A DNA stretch of 8,187 nucleotides from DATBAT01 sp036271375 (GTDB lineage: Bacteria; Acidobacteriota; Terriglobia; Terriglobales; Acidobacteriaceae): positions 1 to 8,187 of the forward strand of contig DATBAT010000499.1 of NCBI GenBank assembly GCA_036271375.1, given 5' to 3'. The notes beneath the pieces were generated by a model. The model saw only the letters and a program-made list of their open reading frames with translations. It made no database searches and was not told where the DNA came from. The translations under genes were made by a program, and so were the position numbers. Positions 1 to 6,207 of the stretch are shown piece after piece; the first letter of the stretch is position 1, and every line of letters begins with the position of its first letter.

Positions 1-1
1 C

Positions 2-2164
2 AATTACGTGGGCGCACAATATGCGATGAGCCAAGGTCGGCTAAACGACGCCTATCAACAAATCACGTCAGCCATCAACAGCAAACCAACGTGGGAGTAT
101 GGGCGCCTGCTGGCCACGATTGTGGCTGAAGCGCGGAAAGATTGGCAGCCGGTGGCTCGCATTTTCTGCGAAACAGTTCCCCGCTGGGGAAGCTTCGTCG
201 GTAGCGGCCCGAAATGGCTGGTGGTTTCCGCGGGGGACTTCATCACGGTCTACTCGGCAGTCGATGGCCAGCAAATCAGCCGCTCAAAGCTATTAGCCGA
301 TGGTGGGCTGGCTTGCAGCATGGGGCCCGATCGGCTTGCCATTTCCACGACCCAAGGCCAAGTTGCCATTTATTCTCTACCAGAACTGCAGGCGAGCGGC
401 TTATGCCAAATGCCTGCCAGCGTTGTCGCCATTCGATCGGACGCCAACGGCAAGCACTTGGTGATTCTCGACGTGAAAGGCACTGTACGCGTGTTCGATG
501 ACGCTGGGCAGCAGCTGGCCGAACATCAATTCGCCTTAGCTCAGGGTTATTCACGTGGACCAAGTATTGATATTTCCCCCTCAGGCAGTGCAGTATTGTT
601 CGATCCTGTCGGGCAGTGGACCGAGAAAAGATCGCTGTGGAAGTGGGCGACGAATGAGGTACGAACGTTTTCTTTAGAGGCAAATGTCCTCCGACTACAA
701 TCCGACGACAACGTTGTCGGAATAGTTAATCCAATATCATCCAGCGAGACTTCTGAATTAGCGTGGCTCAATCTCAACGACTCAAACGTCCGCACGTACA
801 CTTTTCAAAACATTTTGTACGCCCCCGAAACACGATTGGAGGGTGTGGCGATCAGCGGAGGAGTGGTTGGTATTTCGCTGGTGTCGAACGATTTGATCAG
901 TTCCTTCCCGACCAACTTTGAGAAAACGAATTTGGAGCCAAGCAACGAGTTTGACGCCCCAATCGGGCAAAACGGCACCCACGCCAGCTTCGCCCGTTAT
1001 CACTCGCTATGGCCGCAGCGGACTGAGGCTCCTAAGTTGTTGGCCTTCGACGCCGCCAGCCAATCTCTGGCCTTAGCCGGAGATCGGGAAATCGTGGTTT
1101 TTGGCAAGACACAATCCTCCACTCGCGGGCAAACATCGACCAGGATGCCGACGGACAGTTGGAGTCTCGGAACGGCGGGTGAAAATGCACTGTTTGCGAC
1201 GGAGAAGACCCTGCAAATCGTCAATTTCCATTTGAACCAAACTGTTCGGGTTTCGGTGGAACCGCCACCCGCCTTACCAGGCCGTGCATTCCATGTTTGG
1301 GGTGTTACCGGAACTCCCGATGGCCGGCACGTGGCGGTGCGATGGCAGGAGACTTCCGGCGACACTAGTGATGCAGCAACCTATTTTCGAAAAATCGTGC
1401 GGGTGTATGAATCCGTTCCTTCGGCAGAGAAAGAATCCCAGGTATTGCCATTGATTGGCGAGTTGGATTTCAAGGAGCTTGGCGGTATTCATGGCCTCAC
1501 CAATAGACAAATCGTATTATCCCCCGATGGGAATACCGTGGCCTGCGGCGCGAAAGGGAAATTTGCTGGTTACCGCCTCGATAACGGGGCAAAAAAATAC
1601 GAAATTGAGTTGGACAGCCGGAGCACTTTTGCCACCTGCCAAGATCCGCCGTTGTTCGGCGCTGGGCGGTATGATCACCCTGACGATTTCATCATTTGGG
1701 ACCTCCAGGACGGCAAGGAGATTTCTCGTTTCAAATTAGATGCTCCGATAATGAGTGCTGCTTTTTTGCCTGATGGCAAGCTCATATTCATTGGTTTGAA
1801 ATCGAATCTGTTGCGGTCGTACCGAGTGAGGGATGGTCAGCTGGTCTCGGAGATTCGCACGGCGGTAGCTCCAAAAGCTATCCCTTCGGTTGGAACCAGG
1901 TTTTTGGGATTCCTGCCAAATGGGGCCACTGGGACATCAGGTAGCATGGTAGTAGCGGACTTGGAAGATGGTCATGTATTGGAGGTACTTAATCACGCCG
2001 CTCACGTGCTTGATGCCGGCTATTGCACCGATGACGCTGGTGCGTTTGTTTACGCCATCGATAGATCTGATGCCGAAGTGGTGCGGAGCGTTGATATTGA
2101 CGAAGCGGTTCAAATTCTTGAGCAAACGTCACCGCCACGTATCGAATCGCTCCTTAGCCGTTGA
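2..2164 (+). CDS. C-terminal part of a large beta-propeller (WD40/quinoprotein-like) protein, 5' end outside window
   Basis: The reading frame is open from base 2 to the TGA at 2162-2164. A GTG at 8 is the first possible start, but no ribosome binding site can be seen and the sequence already looks like mid-protein, so the true start probably lies upstream. Counting from that GTG, residues 1-45 look helical and TPR-like (GRLNDAYQQITSAI). The rest is repeated beta-strand blades with turn motifs: LSPDGNTVACG near residue 503, DFIIWDLQDGKEISRF near 560 and FLPDGKLIFIG near 585. Proteins of this build in planctomycetes often form the tail of Ser/Thr kinases or stand alone as scaffold proteins; no kinase motif lies in the visible part. 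No C-terminal membrane segment or sorting signal is visible. The propeller call is firm as a fold type. The cellular role is unknown. Confidence 0.85.
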   Translation, partial: NYVGAQYAMSQGRLNDAYQQITSAINSKPTWEYGRLLATIVAEARKDWQPVARIFCETVPRWGSFVGSGPKWLVVSAGDFITVYSAVDGQQISRSKLLADGGLACSMGPDRLAISTTQGQVAIYSLPELQASGLCQMPASVVAIRSDANGKHLVILDVKGTVRVFDDAGQQLAEHQFALAQGYSRGPSIDISPSGSAVLFDPVGQWTEKRSLWKWATNEVRTFSLEANVLRLQSDDNVVGIVNPISSSETSELAWLNLNDSNVRTYTFQNILYAPETRLEGVAISGGVVGISLVSNDLISSFPTNFEKTNLEPSNEFDAPIGQNGTHASFARYHSLWPQRTEAPKLLAFDAASQSLALAGDREIVVFGKTQSSTRGQTSTRMPTDSWSLGTAGENALFATEKTLQIVNFHLNQTVRVSVEPPPALPGRAFHVWGVTGTPDGRHVAVRWQETSGDTSDAATYFRKIVRVYESVPSAEKESQVLPLIGELDFKELGGIHGLTNRQIVLSPDGNTVACGAKGKFAGYRLDNGAKKYEIELDSRSTFATCQDPPLFGAGRYDHPDDFIIWDLQDGKEISRFKLDAPIMSAAFLPDGKLIFIGLKSNLLRSYRVRDGQLVSEIRTAVAPKAIPSVGTRFLGFLPNGATGTSGSMVVADLEDGHVLEVLNHAAHVLDAGYCTDDAGAFVYAIDRSDAEVVRSVDIDEAVQILEQTSPPRIESLLSR

Positions 2165-2243
2165 CCCAGCAAAGGGAACCAACCCAATCCGTCAAACTTG
2201 TCCATGTGGCCACGGCCTATGCCAAACTTAGCCAGGACAGCAG

Positions 2244-2263
2244 GTCAGCACGAAGCTGCTGAC
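2244..2263. terminator. Hairpin downstream of the propeller gene, possible terminator
   Basis: GTCAGCA at 2244-2250 pairs perfectly with TGCTGAC at 2257-2263 around a 6-base loop. It lies 80 bases after the stop codon of the propeller gene. No T-run follows on either strand, so it is not a classical intrinsic terminator. It may be an mRNA 3' structure or chance. Confidence 0.3.
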
Positions 2264-2299
2264 GATAGAACCTTCTATGAAATGCCCGCCGTGGTCTAA

Positions 2300-2470
2300 C
2301 ACCTGCTAATTCGGGCAGACAATATCGCTTACATGGGCGCGGCTTCGGGTGAATTTGGAACGATCGATTTGGACACCCGCGCATTCTCGTCACTCGGCAA
2401 CTCAAACGCGACGCTAACCGGAATGGCCTCGGCTGAGAATTTTCGTAAAGCATTCTCGCGCGATTGGTAG
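2300..2470 (+). pseudogene. Fragment of a possible secreted propeller-type protein
   Basis: The frame between a TAA at 2297-2299 and a TAG at 2468-2470 encodes about 56 residues with protein-like composition, including NIAYMGAASGEFGTIDLDTR followed by AFSSLGNSNATLTGMA. There is no start codon with a ribosome binding site; the only ATG at 2333 is inside the motif. The pattern 'gas.GeFGtiDl.TgaFs.lGns..tLaGma' recalls, from memory, the first blade of secreted bacterial propeller proteins that often carry PEP-CTERM sorting signals. Neither the signal peptide nor the remaining blades are present, so this is read as a remnant. It could instead be a chance open stretch, though the residue pattern argues against that. 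Confidence 0.4.
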
Positions 2471-2493
2471 AAGTCGGTACAACCGTGGGCGTG

Positions 2494-2715
2494 ATGAAGG
2501 ACGCCGACTTTTTACCGAACGATCTGGCTCCCTGCCAACGTCTGTTGTTGGCCGCTTTTCGAGAAGCTACCGAGCAGGAGCGGCGACTCGCCGACGCCGA
2601 ACGGCGTGCCAATGAATCCCAGCAACAAGCGACCGACCGCGATCGTGTATTAGATGAAACTGCCGTTTCCTTCGCGCAGCTCCGCGACGAGCACGCGGCG
2701 ACATCGGAGGAACGT
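2494..2715 (+). pseudogene. N-terminal stub of a probable IS66-type transposase
   Basis: From the ATG at 2494 the frame encodes MKDADFLPNDLAPCQRLLLA followed by a heptad-rich coiled coil (about residues 20-70: REATEQERRLADAERRANES, then LDETAVSFAQLRDEHAATSEE). This layout, an LPxDL-x-CQ-LL motif then a coiled coil ending in L-x-x-EHAA, matches my recollection of the N-terminus of planctomycete IS66-family transposases. The family then continues into a zinc-finger-like segment and a DDE domain. Here the resemblance stops near 2715; the frame stays open to 2901 but reads as low-quality, Gly/Arg/Ser-rich sequence. No DDE core, no partner IS66 ORFs and no terminal inverted repeats were seen. A small stand-alone coiled-coil protein is the alternative. 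Confidence 0.45.
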
Positions 2716-2740
2716 GTCCGTTCCGCGGTCCACAGTTGGG

Positions 2741-3041
2741 ACGGCGGACGAGGTCTACGCGGGGGTGCGAGAAGCCTCGCAGCTCATGCAGGGCATGGGG
2801 GCTGCCCCGAAGCGTCCAAACTCAAGTCCTCCAGAGCTTCGAGGCTCGCACGATTCGGGTCCGGGCGGCTAGTGGGCGGAGTTTGGCATCCGTTACTTTG
2901 ACAACGTGGATGCTTTCCCCCGTGGCCGTTATCTGTTCGAGACGTTTCCTCGAAAACCGTAGCGCCGGGGCGAATCTGCCACTGACGAAACCCGCTCATC
3001 TGATTCCAGTCAATCTGCAGACCAAGACTGTCGCGAGACGC
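2741..3041 (+). pseudogene. Frameshifted and partly inverted remnant of a larger protein (Rhs/polymorphic-toxin-like C-terminal region suspected)
   Basis: Three plus-strand pieces join into one plausible protein across frame changes: TADEVYAGVREASQLMQGMG (from 2741), VQTQVLQSFEARTIRVRAA (2814-2870) and WAEFGIRYFDNVDAFPRGRY then LFETFP (2873-2950). The last change is exactly two bases (2871-2872, which create a TAG). Directly after LFETFP the plus frame degrades. The minus strand of 3041-2949 reads ASRDSLGLQIDWNQMSGFRQ then WQIRPGATVFE, a natural continuation in the wrong orientation. From memory, similar strings end large secreted or Rhs-like proteins in planctomycetes and myxobacteria, but I cannot name the family with certainty. 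No start, no signal and no intact domain remain. Seen: the peptides and frames. Inferred: common origin and inversion. Confidence 0.4.
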
Positions 3042-3187
3042 AGAATCGCGCAACAAAGCCGCCAGGAAACGCGAACAACGCCAGCGCCGACGCGCTCAGT
3101 CACCCTGCAAATACCTATCGCCTTCATGAAGATGATCATGAGCTGACCGGGCGCTTACCCGATTTCGAGACGGGCTGCAATTCTTAA
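3042..3187. other. Unassigned stretch between the remnant and the transglutaminase gene
   Basis: The plus frame ending at TAA 3185-3187 stays open from 2963 but is Asn/Ser/Asp-rich and unrecognised. Another plus frame gives RRRIAQQSRQE from about 3033, which could be the continuation of the upstream remnant after its inverted part. Nothing here can be called a gene. Confidence 0.3.
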
Positions 3188-3196
3188 CCGCTCGTG

Positions 3197-3230
3197 CGAT
3201 CAATGACGTGCCGACCGCATCGATCAATGA
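3197..3230. repeat. Direct 10-mer repeat spanning the transglutaminase stop codon
   Basis: CGATCAATGA occurs at 3197-3206 and again, identical, at 3221-3230, with start points 24 bases apart. The second copy contains the stop codon of the minus-strand transglutaminase (TGA, read from 3226-3224). It may be a small duplication scar at the edge of the decayed region, or chance. Confidence 0.4.
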
Positions 3231-4063
3231 GCCAATATGTGCGGCAATGTCGCGGCAGGCACTTCATTGGTCCACACCCGAAAGGATTGGAGTTGGTTGA
3301 CGCCGAATGTGGTTGTCAGCGCCACATCCGCCGCATCGCGGCCCCGAGCCATCAGAATCCTGCCAATACGTGGCACGTTGTTGCGGGCATCGAAAGCATG
3401 CCACTGTCCGCCCAGATAAACTTCGAACCAGGCGCTGAAGTCCATGGGAGAAGGTTGCCGCGGTACGTTAATATCGCCGAGATAGCCGGTGCAGTACCGT
3501 GCTGGGATATTGAGCGATCTGCAAAACGTGACCGCCAAGTGCATGTAATCGCGACAGACTCCGGCCCGCTCGCGAAACACTTCCAGCGCCGTGCGATTGG
3601 CGCGGGCCTGCATGTAGTCGAATCGGATATGCTGATGGACGTAGTTGCACACCGCCTGCACGAGTGGCCAGCCGGCCGGCAAGTGCCCGAACAGCGACCA
3701 GGCCGTATCGCGAAGTTCGCTATCGACCTCGCAATAGCGGCTGGCAAGCAAGAATAAGAGCACATCACTCGGCAAATCTTGCACGCTGTGTTGCAATGCA
3801 TCGTAAACCTGGACGTCCGGCAATCCGTTGTCCTCTATAACGGCATCGGTGCGGAACACAACGCGACCGATCGGCACGGACGTTCTGCCACATAGGTTGC
3901 CGTAGACGTCTGTGTACTCCCAAATATCTGCCTGAGGCTTAACTGTCAGTCGTTCAAGCCAGCAGATTGTGTGGGTCCGTGAGGGATGCACATATGCGTT
4001 CAGTAAAATGGCGGCCGGCTTTGAAAAATCAAAAGCCGCTTCGAACCCGGCGCGAATAAACAT
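3224..4063 (-). CDS. Transglutaminase-like cysteine protease/amidase family protein
   Basis: The protein has 279 residues. The N-terminal half (about 1-125) is the beta-rich domain usual in this family: FEAAFDFSKPAAILLNAYVH, then QHSVQDLPSDVLLFLLASRY and a SLFGHLPAGWPLVQAVCNYV stretch. The transglutaminase core follows, with Cys170 in ERAGVCRDYMHLAVTFCR, the PARYCTGYLGDI segment, and His222 and Asp225 in GGQWHAFDARNNVPRIGR. These form the expected Cys-His-Asp set. The tail GRDAADVALTTTFG is typical too, and the length is normal, so the gene looks intact. The ATG at 4063 begins MFIRAGFEAAFDF, the usual family N-terminus; a GGAGAA lies 15 bases upstream, which is far for a ribosome binding site. 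No signal peptide is seen, so it is probably cytoplasmic. Bacterial members are presumed proteases or amidases and often sit beside ATP-grasp and alpha-E genes; none is visible here. The substrate is unknown. Confidence 0.93.
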   Translation of the reverse strand: MFIRAGFEAAFDFSKPAAILLNAYVHPSRTHTICWLERLTVKPQADIWEYTDVYGNLCGRTSVPIGRVVFRTDAVIEDNGLPDVQVYDALQHSVQDLPSDVLLFLLASRYCEVDSELRDTAWSLFGHLPAGWPLVQAVCNYVHQHIRFDYMQARANRTALEVFRERAGVCRDYMHLAVTFCRSLNIPARYCTGYLGDINVPRQPSPMDFSAWFEVYLGGQWHAFDARNNVPRIGRILMARGRDAADVALTTTFGVNQLQSFRVWTNEVPAATLPHILAH

Positions 4064-4200
4064 GACTGTGAACCATTGTTCTCCGCCAGTGAGAAAGGAG
4101 GTTGGCCCACGGCAGCCAGATCGGCCTCAGGGCATGAGACGATTTTGGGCTCAACGACTGGTATGCATTCTCTTCATTGTCCGCGATTGTGACAATCGTG

Positions 4201-4362
4201 TCGTCAAACGACCTTTTTTGAACCGCTCGCGGCGGTGAGTGGCATCAACCCATAGATTTTTCGGCACACGCCGGGCGTTCCGAATACTCATGAGGTATCT
4301 GACACTCGGGCGCCGTACTCTTCCGATCGCCCTGAAATGCTTCGTCCAACCTTTTTTTGAAA
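4201..4362 (+). promoter_or_regulatory. Two copies of a TCGTC-(n)-ACC-T-tract-GAA motif, possible ECF-type promoter elements
   Basis: TCGTCAAACGACC followed by six T and GAA (4201-4222), and TCGTCCAACC followed by seven T and GAAA (4342-4362), share the same order of blocks about 140 bases apart. They lie in the spacer between the divergent transglutaminase gene and the ECF sigma remnant. Duplicated T-rich elements upstream of an ECF gene would fit an autoregulated promoter, but no matching -10 element can be fixed, so the function is inference. Confidence 0.3.
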
Positions 4363-4373
4363 TGCCGTTCATG

Positions 4374-4388
4374 GAGGGTCACACCCTC
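4374..4388. promoter_or_regulatory. Short perfect hairpin/palindrome in the leader of the ECF remnant
   Basis: GAGGGT at 4374-4379 pairs with ACCCTC at 4383-4388 around CAC. It starts 12 bases after the second T-tract motif ends and 90 bases before the ATG of the sigma remnant. It could be an operator or an RNA hairpin in the leader. No T-run follows. Confidence 0.3.
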
Positions 4389-4477
4389 AATTGCCGGACA
4401 AAGAATGATTTGAGACGGACGTGCGGGAAACCGGATACAATCAAGCGGCTTGGCGAAAACGCTCCCGGCCGCTTTTC

Positions 4478-4624
4478 ATGTCCGACATTACACAGACTTT
4501 GTCTGAGATCGAGTACGGCGATCCCGCCGCTGCGGAACGGCTTCTGCCTTTGGTTTATGATGAACTTCGCAATCTCGCTACTGCAAAACTTGCAAATGTG
4601 AACCCCAGCCGTTCAAACAATTGA
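4478..4624 (+). pseudogene. Truncated ECF RNA polymerase sigma factor (planctomycete type)
   Basis: The ATG at 4478 opens MSDITQTLSEIEYGDPAAAE followed by RLLPLVYDELRNLATAKLA, an almost textbook start of the planctomycete ECF sigma group (region 2.1 helix, 'GDPxAAExLLPLVYDELRxLAxxKLA'). After residue 40 the expected continuation into region 2.2-2.4 and the region 4 helix-turn-helix is missing. Instead the frame reads NVNPSRSNN and stops at 4624, giving 48 residues where intact members have roughly 180-200. No later fragment of the gene was recognised downstream in any frame, so this looks like a deletion rather than a single frameshift. The frame is open upstream to a GTG at 4421, but those residues do not fit the family and no good ribosome binding site precedes either start. 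It cannot act as a sigma factor. Confidence 0.75.
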
Positions 4625-4658
4625 TTGAGAAGGCTGCGGAAGCTTAAGCTGACAAAAT

Positions 4659-4859
4659 ATGCCAAACAAATCGAAAGTTAAAGAGCGGCAGGATCGCATA
4701 AATCGCAAAGTTGCCAACTCGCACGACCCTGGCGGTCCGCGGTGGGCAAAGCGATGGTTGAATCGCCTCAGTACCGCAGAAGCCACGAAAGATCAAGCAG
4801 TAGAACTCAAACGACGGCAGCAAAATAAAAAGCGCAAGCGACGAACCTCCCACGAATAA
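4659..4859 (+). CDS. Small, highly basic hypothetical protein
   Basis: The 66-residue frame begins MPNKSKVKERQDRINRKVAN and ends with a Lys/Arg cluster (KRRQQNKKRKRRTSHE). Aromatic residues are few: two Trp in PRWAKRWLNRL. It is strongly positively charged along its length, as expected for a small nucleic-acid or ribosome-associated protein, but I recognise no family. The ribosome binding site is weak: GGAAG lies about 18 bases upstream of the ATG and AGAAGG is further away. A perfect hairpin follows the stop by eight bases, which slightly favours a real transcription unit. It may equally be a chance frame in the debris left after loss of the sigma-factor 3' end. Confidence 0.4.
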   Translation: MPNKSKVKERQDRINRKVANSHDPGGPRWAKRWLNRLSTAEATKDQAVELKRRQQNKKRKRRTSHE

Positions 4860-4867
4860 ATTCTCCA

Positions 4868-4887
4868 GGCACTAGATTACAAGTGCC
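4868..4887. terminator. Hairpin just after the small basic ORF, possible terminator
   Basis: GGCACT (4868-4873) pairs with AGTGCC (4882-4887) across an 8-base AT-rich loop, starting 9 bases after the stop codon at 4859. There is no T-tract, so it would be an atypical terminator. Confidence 0.35.
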
Positions 4888-5335
4888 GCATAACGAGTCT
4901 CAAAACTTATCAGGTAGTGACACCGGTCAACAACGGACCGATTCTAAAACGGGCATTGATTCTCAGCAAACTATCCATCGGGTGGCATTTCCCAGATGCT
5001 CCGGCTTTACACCAAAATAGTCGCGCAAGTACGAGTAATCGCGGCAACACCGCCTGGTAGGTTGCGGATCCCGTATTTTGACTTGAATCGAGGTGCAAAG
5101 CGCGGCTTCAGCATTCGTATGCCGTCTTCGCTTTGCAATGCGGTGATGTTCGAGTCGGCGTAGCCTGACTCATAAAGGCACGAGCCCCAGTAGCTTCCAA
5201 TGCGGTGGCTTCGGATCGCCGTGAGACGCTTCGCCCGCAACTGCTCCCCCGGTAAGCTGTCCAAAGCCGCGGGAACCGACATTTCATAACACTTCGTAGA
5301 ATTACAGTGCGCCTGAAGGAATCTTGCTTCGATTT
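4888..5335. other. About 450 bp without a convincing gene; possible minus-strand coding scar
   Basis: No frame here has both a recognised domain and a supported start. The best candidate is on the minus strand. One frame, open from about 5354 to 5007, contains GSYWGSCLYESGYADSNITA and then LKPRFAPRFKSKYGIRNLPG. Near 5040 a second minus frame carries CRDYSYLRDYFGVKPEHLGN then ATRWIVC and stops at 4965-4963. Both halves look more protein-like than chance, and together they suggest a frameshifted remnant. I recognise no family, and the stretch has no ribosome binding site of its own. It lies directly downstream of the minus-strand HAD gene and overlaps its end slightly. Confidence 0.3.
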
Positions 5336-6085
5336 TTATACCGAACCCAAACAAGCGATGATCGTTTCAATCGCTAGTTTAGTCTCATTTGGATCCCGGA
5401 CTCGGATTGAGACGACACCGGCTTCTTTGGCCGGATAGTCGTTGCCCCCGGGGAACAAAGCATCGCCGATGAAAATCATCTCTACAATTGCAATGCCAAG
5501 AACGTCTCGTAACTTTCTGATGCCGTACGCTTTGTCGATGCCGTGCTTGGTAACATCGATTGATGTCGCACCGCCCATGCGAACGGAAAACTCGGGAATT
5601 AGAGGGGTAAGAATTTCTAGTACTTTCTTCCGTTTGGCAAAATCCGGGTCCCAGGTTTTCTTTTCTTCAATTGGGGCTTGTTGCCCCAGGGCGGAGAACG
5701 TGATCTGACTTCCCCGATCTTCGATTTGTTCTCCCCATACTTTTTCGGGCTTGATGCCCGCTAAACCAATCGCCTTGTTCAGAGATCCGATGATTTTCTG
5801 TTTTTCCTCCGAGGTGAAATCCTCGGAATAGAGCTCCTGCCACGTTCCTTCATACCGGAAGAACTTTGTTCCGCAGGTAGGAAGAAGTGAAAGATTCCTC
5901 AGGCGTTCGTCATGGGGAAGATTGGAGAGAAGCTGTGTTTCAAATTGCTGCCAACCGCCGCCTGAAATAATTGCCACTTTGACGATGCTAAGAAGATCCC
6001 GCAGCAGCGCTGACATTTCGGCATCAAGAGCTGACTTGCTCTCGGCGAGAGTACCATCCAAGTCGAATACAATTAGCTTTTTCAC
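5336..6085 (-). CDS. HAD-IIB family hydrolase, phosphomannomutase-like
   Basis: The GTG at 6085 is the chosen start: GGAG sits five bases upstream and the protein then begins MKKLIVFDLDGT. A TTG start 14 codons further up is less likely. The 249-residue length matches the HAD-IIB branch that includes eukaryotic phosphomannomutase (about 245). Motifs in order: DLDGT (Asp8, Asp10; nucleophile and acid/base), Ser41 in VAIISGGG, cap elements LPTCGTKFFRYEG and DRGSQITFSALGQ, Lys185 in TSIDVTKHGIDKAYG, and the metal-binding GDALFPGGNDYP (Asp208, Asp216). The GGATSIDV and PGGNDYP pieces align well in mind with phosphomannomutase. Arg124 is kept, but the second arginine of the substrate-phosphate pocket (NVSPIGR in PMM) reads as Gln (SALGQ), so a sugar-phosphate phosphatase is as likely as a mutase. 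Cytoplasmic, magnesium-dependent. It is divergent from the following gene pair with a 122-base spacer. Confidence 0.85.
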   Translation of the reverse strand: MKKLIVFDLDGTLAESKSALDAEMSALLRDLLSIVKVAIISGGGWQQFETQLLSNLPHDERLRNLSLLPTCGTKFFRYEGTWQELYSEDFTSEEKQKIIGSLNKAIGLAGIKPEKVWGEQIEDRGSQITFSALGQQAPIEEKKTWDPDFAKRKKVLEILTPLIPEFSVRMGGATSIDVTKHGIDKAYGIRKLRDVLGIAIVEMIFIGDALFPGGNDYPAKEAGVVSIRVRDPNETKLAIETIIACLGSV

Positions 6086-6207
6086 GGTGTCTCCAACTAC
6101 GTAAACGTCCAATAAGCGGACTCCCAATAGTAGCGGTCGATCTAACCGCCTCTGGTATAGTCATACAAGCCGTCGGCATAAGGTGAAACTACCCAAAAGG
6201 AACTTTG

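Noticed and set aside
276..683. A 135-codon minus-strand frame inside the propeller gene
   Set aside because: It is antisense to a gene with coherent beta-propeller repeats and has an Arg/His/Ser-rich shadow-like composition.
2217..2612. A 131-codon minus-strand frame across the decayed region
   Set aside because: It is Arg/Ser-rich and overlaps better-supported plus-strand remnants in opposite orientation; no motif was seen.
2938..3040. CGAGACG at both edges of the suspected inversion as its cause
   Set aside because: The two copies are direct, not inverted, so they would promote deletion rather than inversion.
3194..3757. A 187-codon open frame on the plus strand
   Set aside because: It lies wholly opposite the transglutaminase gene, which has clear catalytic motifs, and its own translation shows no domain.
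4410..4441. TTGAGA and TACAAT as a sigma-70-like promoter before the sigma remnant
   Set aside because: The spacing is 20 bases, outside the usual 16-18, and the -35 match is weak.
4239..4601. A 120-codon plus frame overlapping the ECF remnant
   Set aside because: The ECF sigma motif is in a different frame, and this one reads as out-of-frame sequence.
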